Source: Trachelipus rathkii (Eukaryota > Arthropoda > Malacostraca > Isopoda > Trachelipodidae). From it: a stretch of DNA of 18,593 bases. A program made the position numbers and the translations under genes. A model generated the notes under the pieces. It did no database searches, was not told where the DNA came from, and saw nothing but the letters and a program-made list of their open reading frames with translations. Positions 17,890-18,593 of this stretch are shown here, in pieces; within the stretch, counting starts at the first letter, position 1, and every line of letters begins with the position of its first letter. The DNA is taken from assembly GCA_015478945.1 (NCBI GenBank), contig JABUQX010125939.1, positions 30,001-48,593 on the forward strand, in the 5' to 3' direction.

Positions 17890-18593
17890 CACTGATCAGC
17901 GAACATAGGATACAAGTTGTCTTGATATATATTCTCTAAAAGATTCAATACGCTTTGAAAGAATGTAGTATATAATGTTTTCAGCAACACTAACTTTTTC
18001 GCATTGTGCGCTTCAACAGCACTCATTCTCTCATACATGAGAGAAGTAAACTCACTCAAGCTGATAGTTATTAAAGCATTCTTGTATACTGCATTATATG
18101 GAAACCACAATGTTTTGGTGTAAATATCTAGATTACCCGTGAGCTATATGCATTAAGTCTTCAAGTATGTCAACATCGAAAGATGCGATTTTGTTAATTT
18201 CATTTTTTATTTTTACAAGCAATGTCTGTAATATTTTTCTTTGTGCGGTCGGAAACCTATACATGTACGGTAGAAGGTCACAGCCCAATCGATGGGTTCC
18301 AGTAGTTGCGTACATTAAGGGTTTTAATATTGTCACACGACGAGAACCCACGTCTATTCTATTAGAACCACTTTTGTTTCCCAGTTTGATATTTCACTAA
18401 GCGTTGATCTTTCAGATAAGAAACACTTATCCTCTACCCATAACAGCAACGATGTCGATAATTTTGATGAATCCATCAGCGCAAACGAATAAAGGTCTAT
18501 TATTTGCCCTTTGGCAGAAATACAAGCAAGGTACGAATGCCATTTGGTTTACGATTAAATATAAATGTCACATCATTGGGAATAACGAAGCTC
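17889..18593 (-). pseudogene. Unidentified coding sequence, 3' part, with three frameshifts
   Basis: Four consecutive open blocks on the minus strand follow each other with a change of frame at about 18530-18555, 18370-18382 and 18131-18140, the last two beside short runs (TTTT and CCC). Blocks are open across each junction without other stops, and their composition is protein-like. The final block ends at TGA 17891-17889. The 72-codon block at 18351-18133 and the 73-codon block at 18110-17889 are two of them. At least 230 codons are covered, and the 5' part lies outside the window. I recognise no domain. The pattern fits a recently broken gene, or indel errors in the assembly of a live gene. 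A large DNA virus-derived insertion is one possibility, not shown. Confidence 0.5.

Overview
This window is eukaryotic, very AT-rich, mostly non-coding animal DNA. The evidence is a spliced gene fragment with GT-AG introns, abundant and varied microsatellites (AT, GA, GACA, AAT, TTA, CA), a decayed Jockey-like non-LTR retrotransposon, hAT-like terminal repeats and a tRNA-derived sequence. The retrotransposon type and microsatellite load suggest an arthropod, possibly a crustacean; this is inference. There are no bacterial operons, rRNA genes or CRISPR arrays.

Layout. 1-206: (AT)n array. About 207-5545, minus strand: a nearly full-length but dead Jockey-like LINE. In transcription order it shows an ORF1-like region, APE endonuclease, reverse transcriptase with a YVDD box, RNase H remnant, Cys/His tail and an AATAAA just before the (AT)n array. 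5600-6298, minus strand: an unidentified pseudogene with a 142-codon open block, ended by a 410-bp GA/GACA composite microsatellite. 6717-8430: AT-rich DNA without genes, including an interrupted (AAT)n array. 8434-8905: GC-richer repeats and a 14-bp perfect inverted repeat carrying two CCAAT boxes around a CRE-like site. 8914-10107: four (AT)n arrays separated by GC-rich islands, two of which are the inverted ends of a short hAT-like element. 10201-10272: tRNA-Glu-like SINE head or pseudogene. 10273-12612: AT-rich, no recognised gene.

The only convincing host gene is on the plus strand. Three exons (12769-12910, 13994-14215, 14310-14440) encode the middle of an NADH-cytochrome b5 reductase-like flavoprotein. 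A (TTA)n array runs directly into the first visible 3' splice site. The start of the gene and the C-terminal CGPP-type motif were not found here.

Downstream, 14870-16735 holds duplicated repeats, a 161-bp repeat pair and a cluster of perfect short hairpins whose loops recur while their stems differ. This cluster is the most unusual structure in the window. 17000-17810 is a degenerate repeat of about 300 bp. 17889-18593 (minus) is the end of an unidentified coding sequence broken by three frameshifts, with a polyadenylation signal overlapping its stop codon.

The genes do not form a working system: this is one host gene fragment in a bed of mobile-element and microsatellite DNA. Nothing here proves a new biological system. 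The best leads are the hairpin cluster and the two unidentified broken genes.
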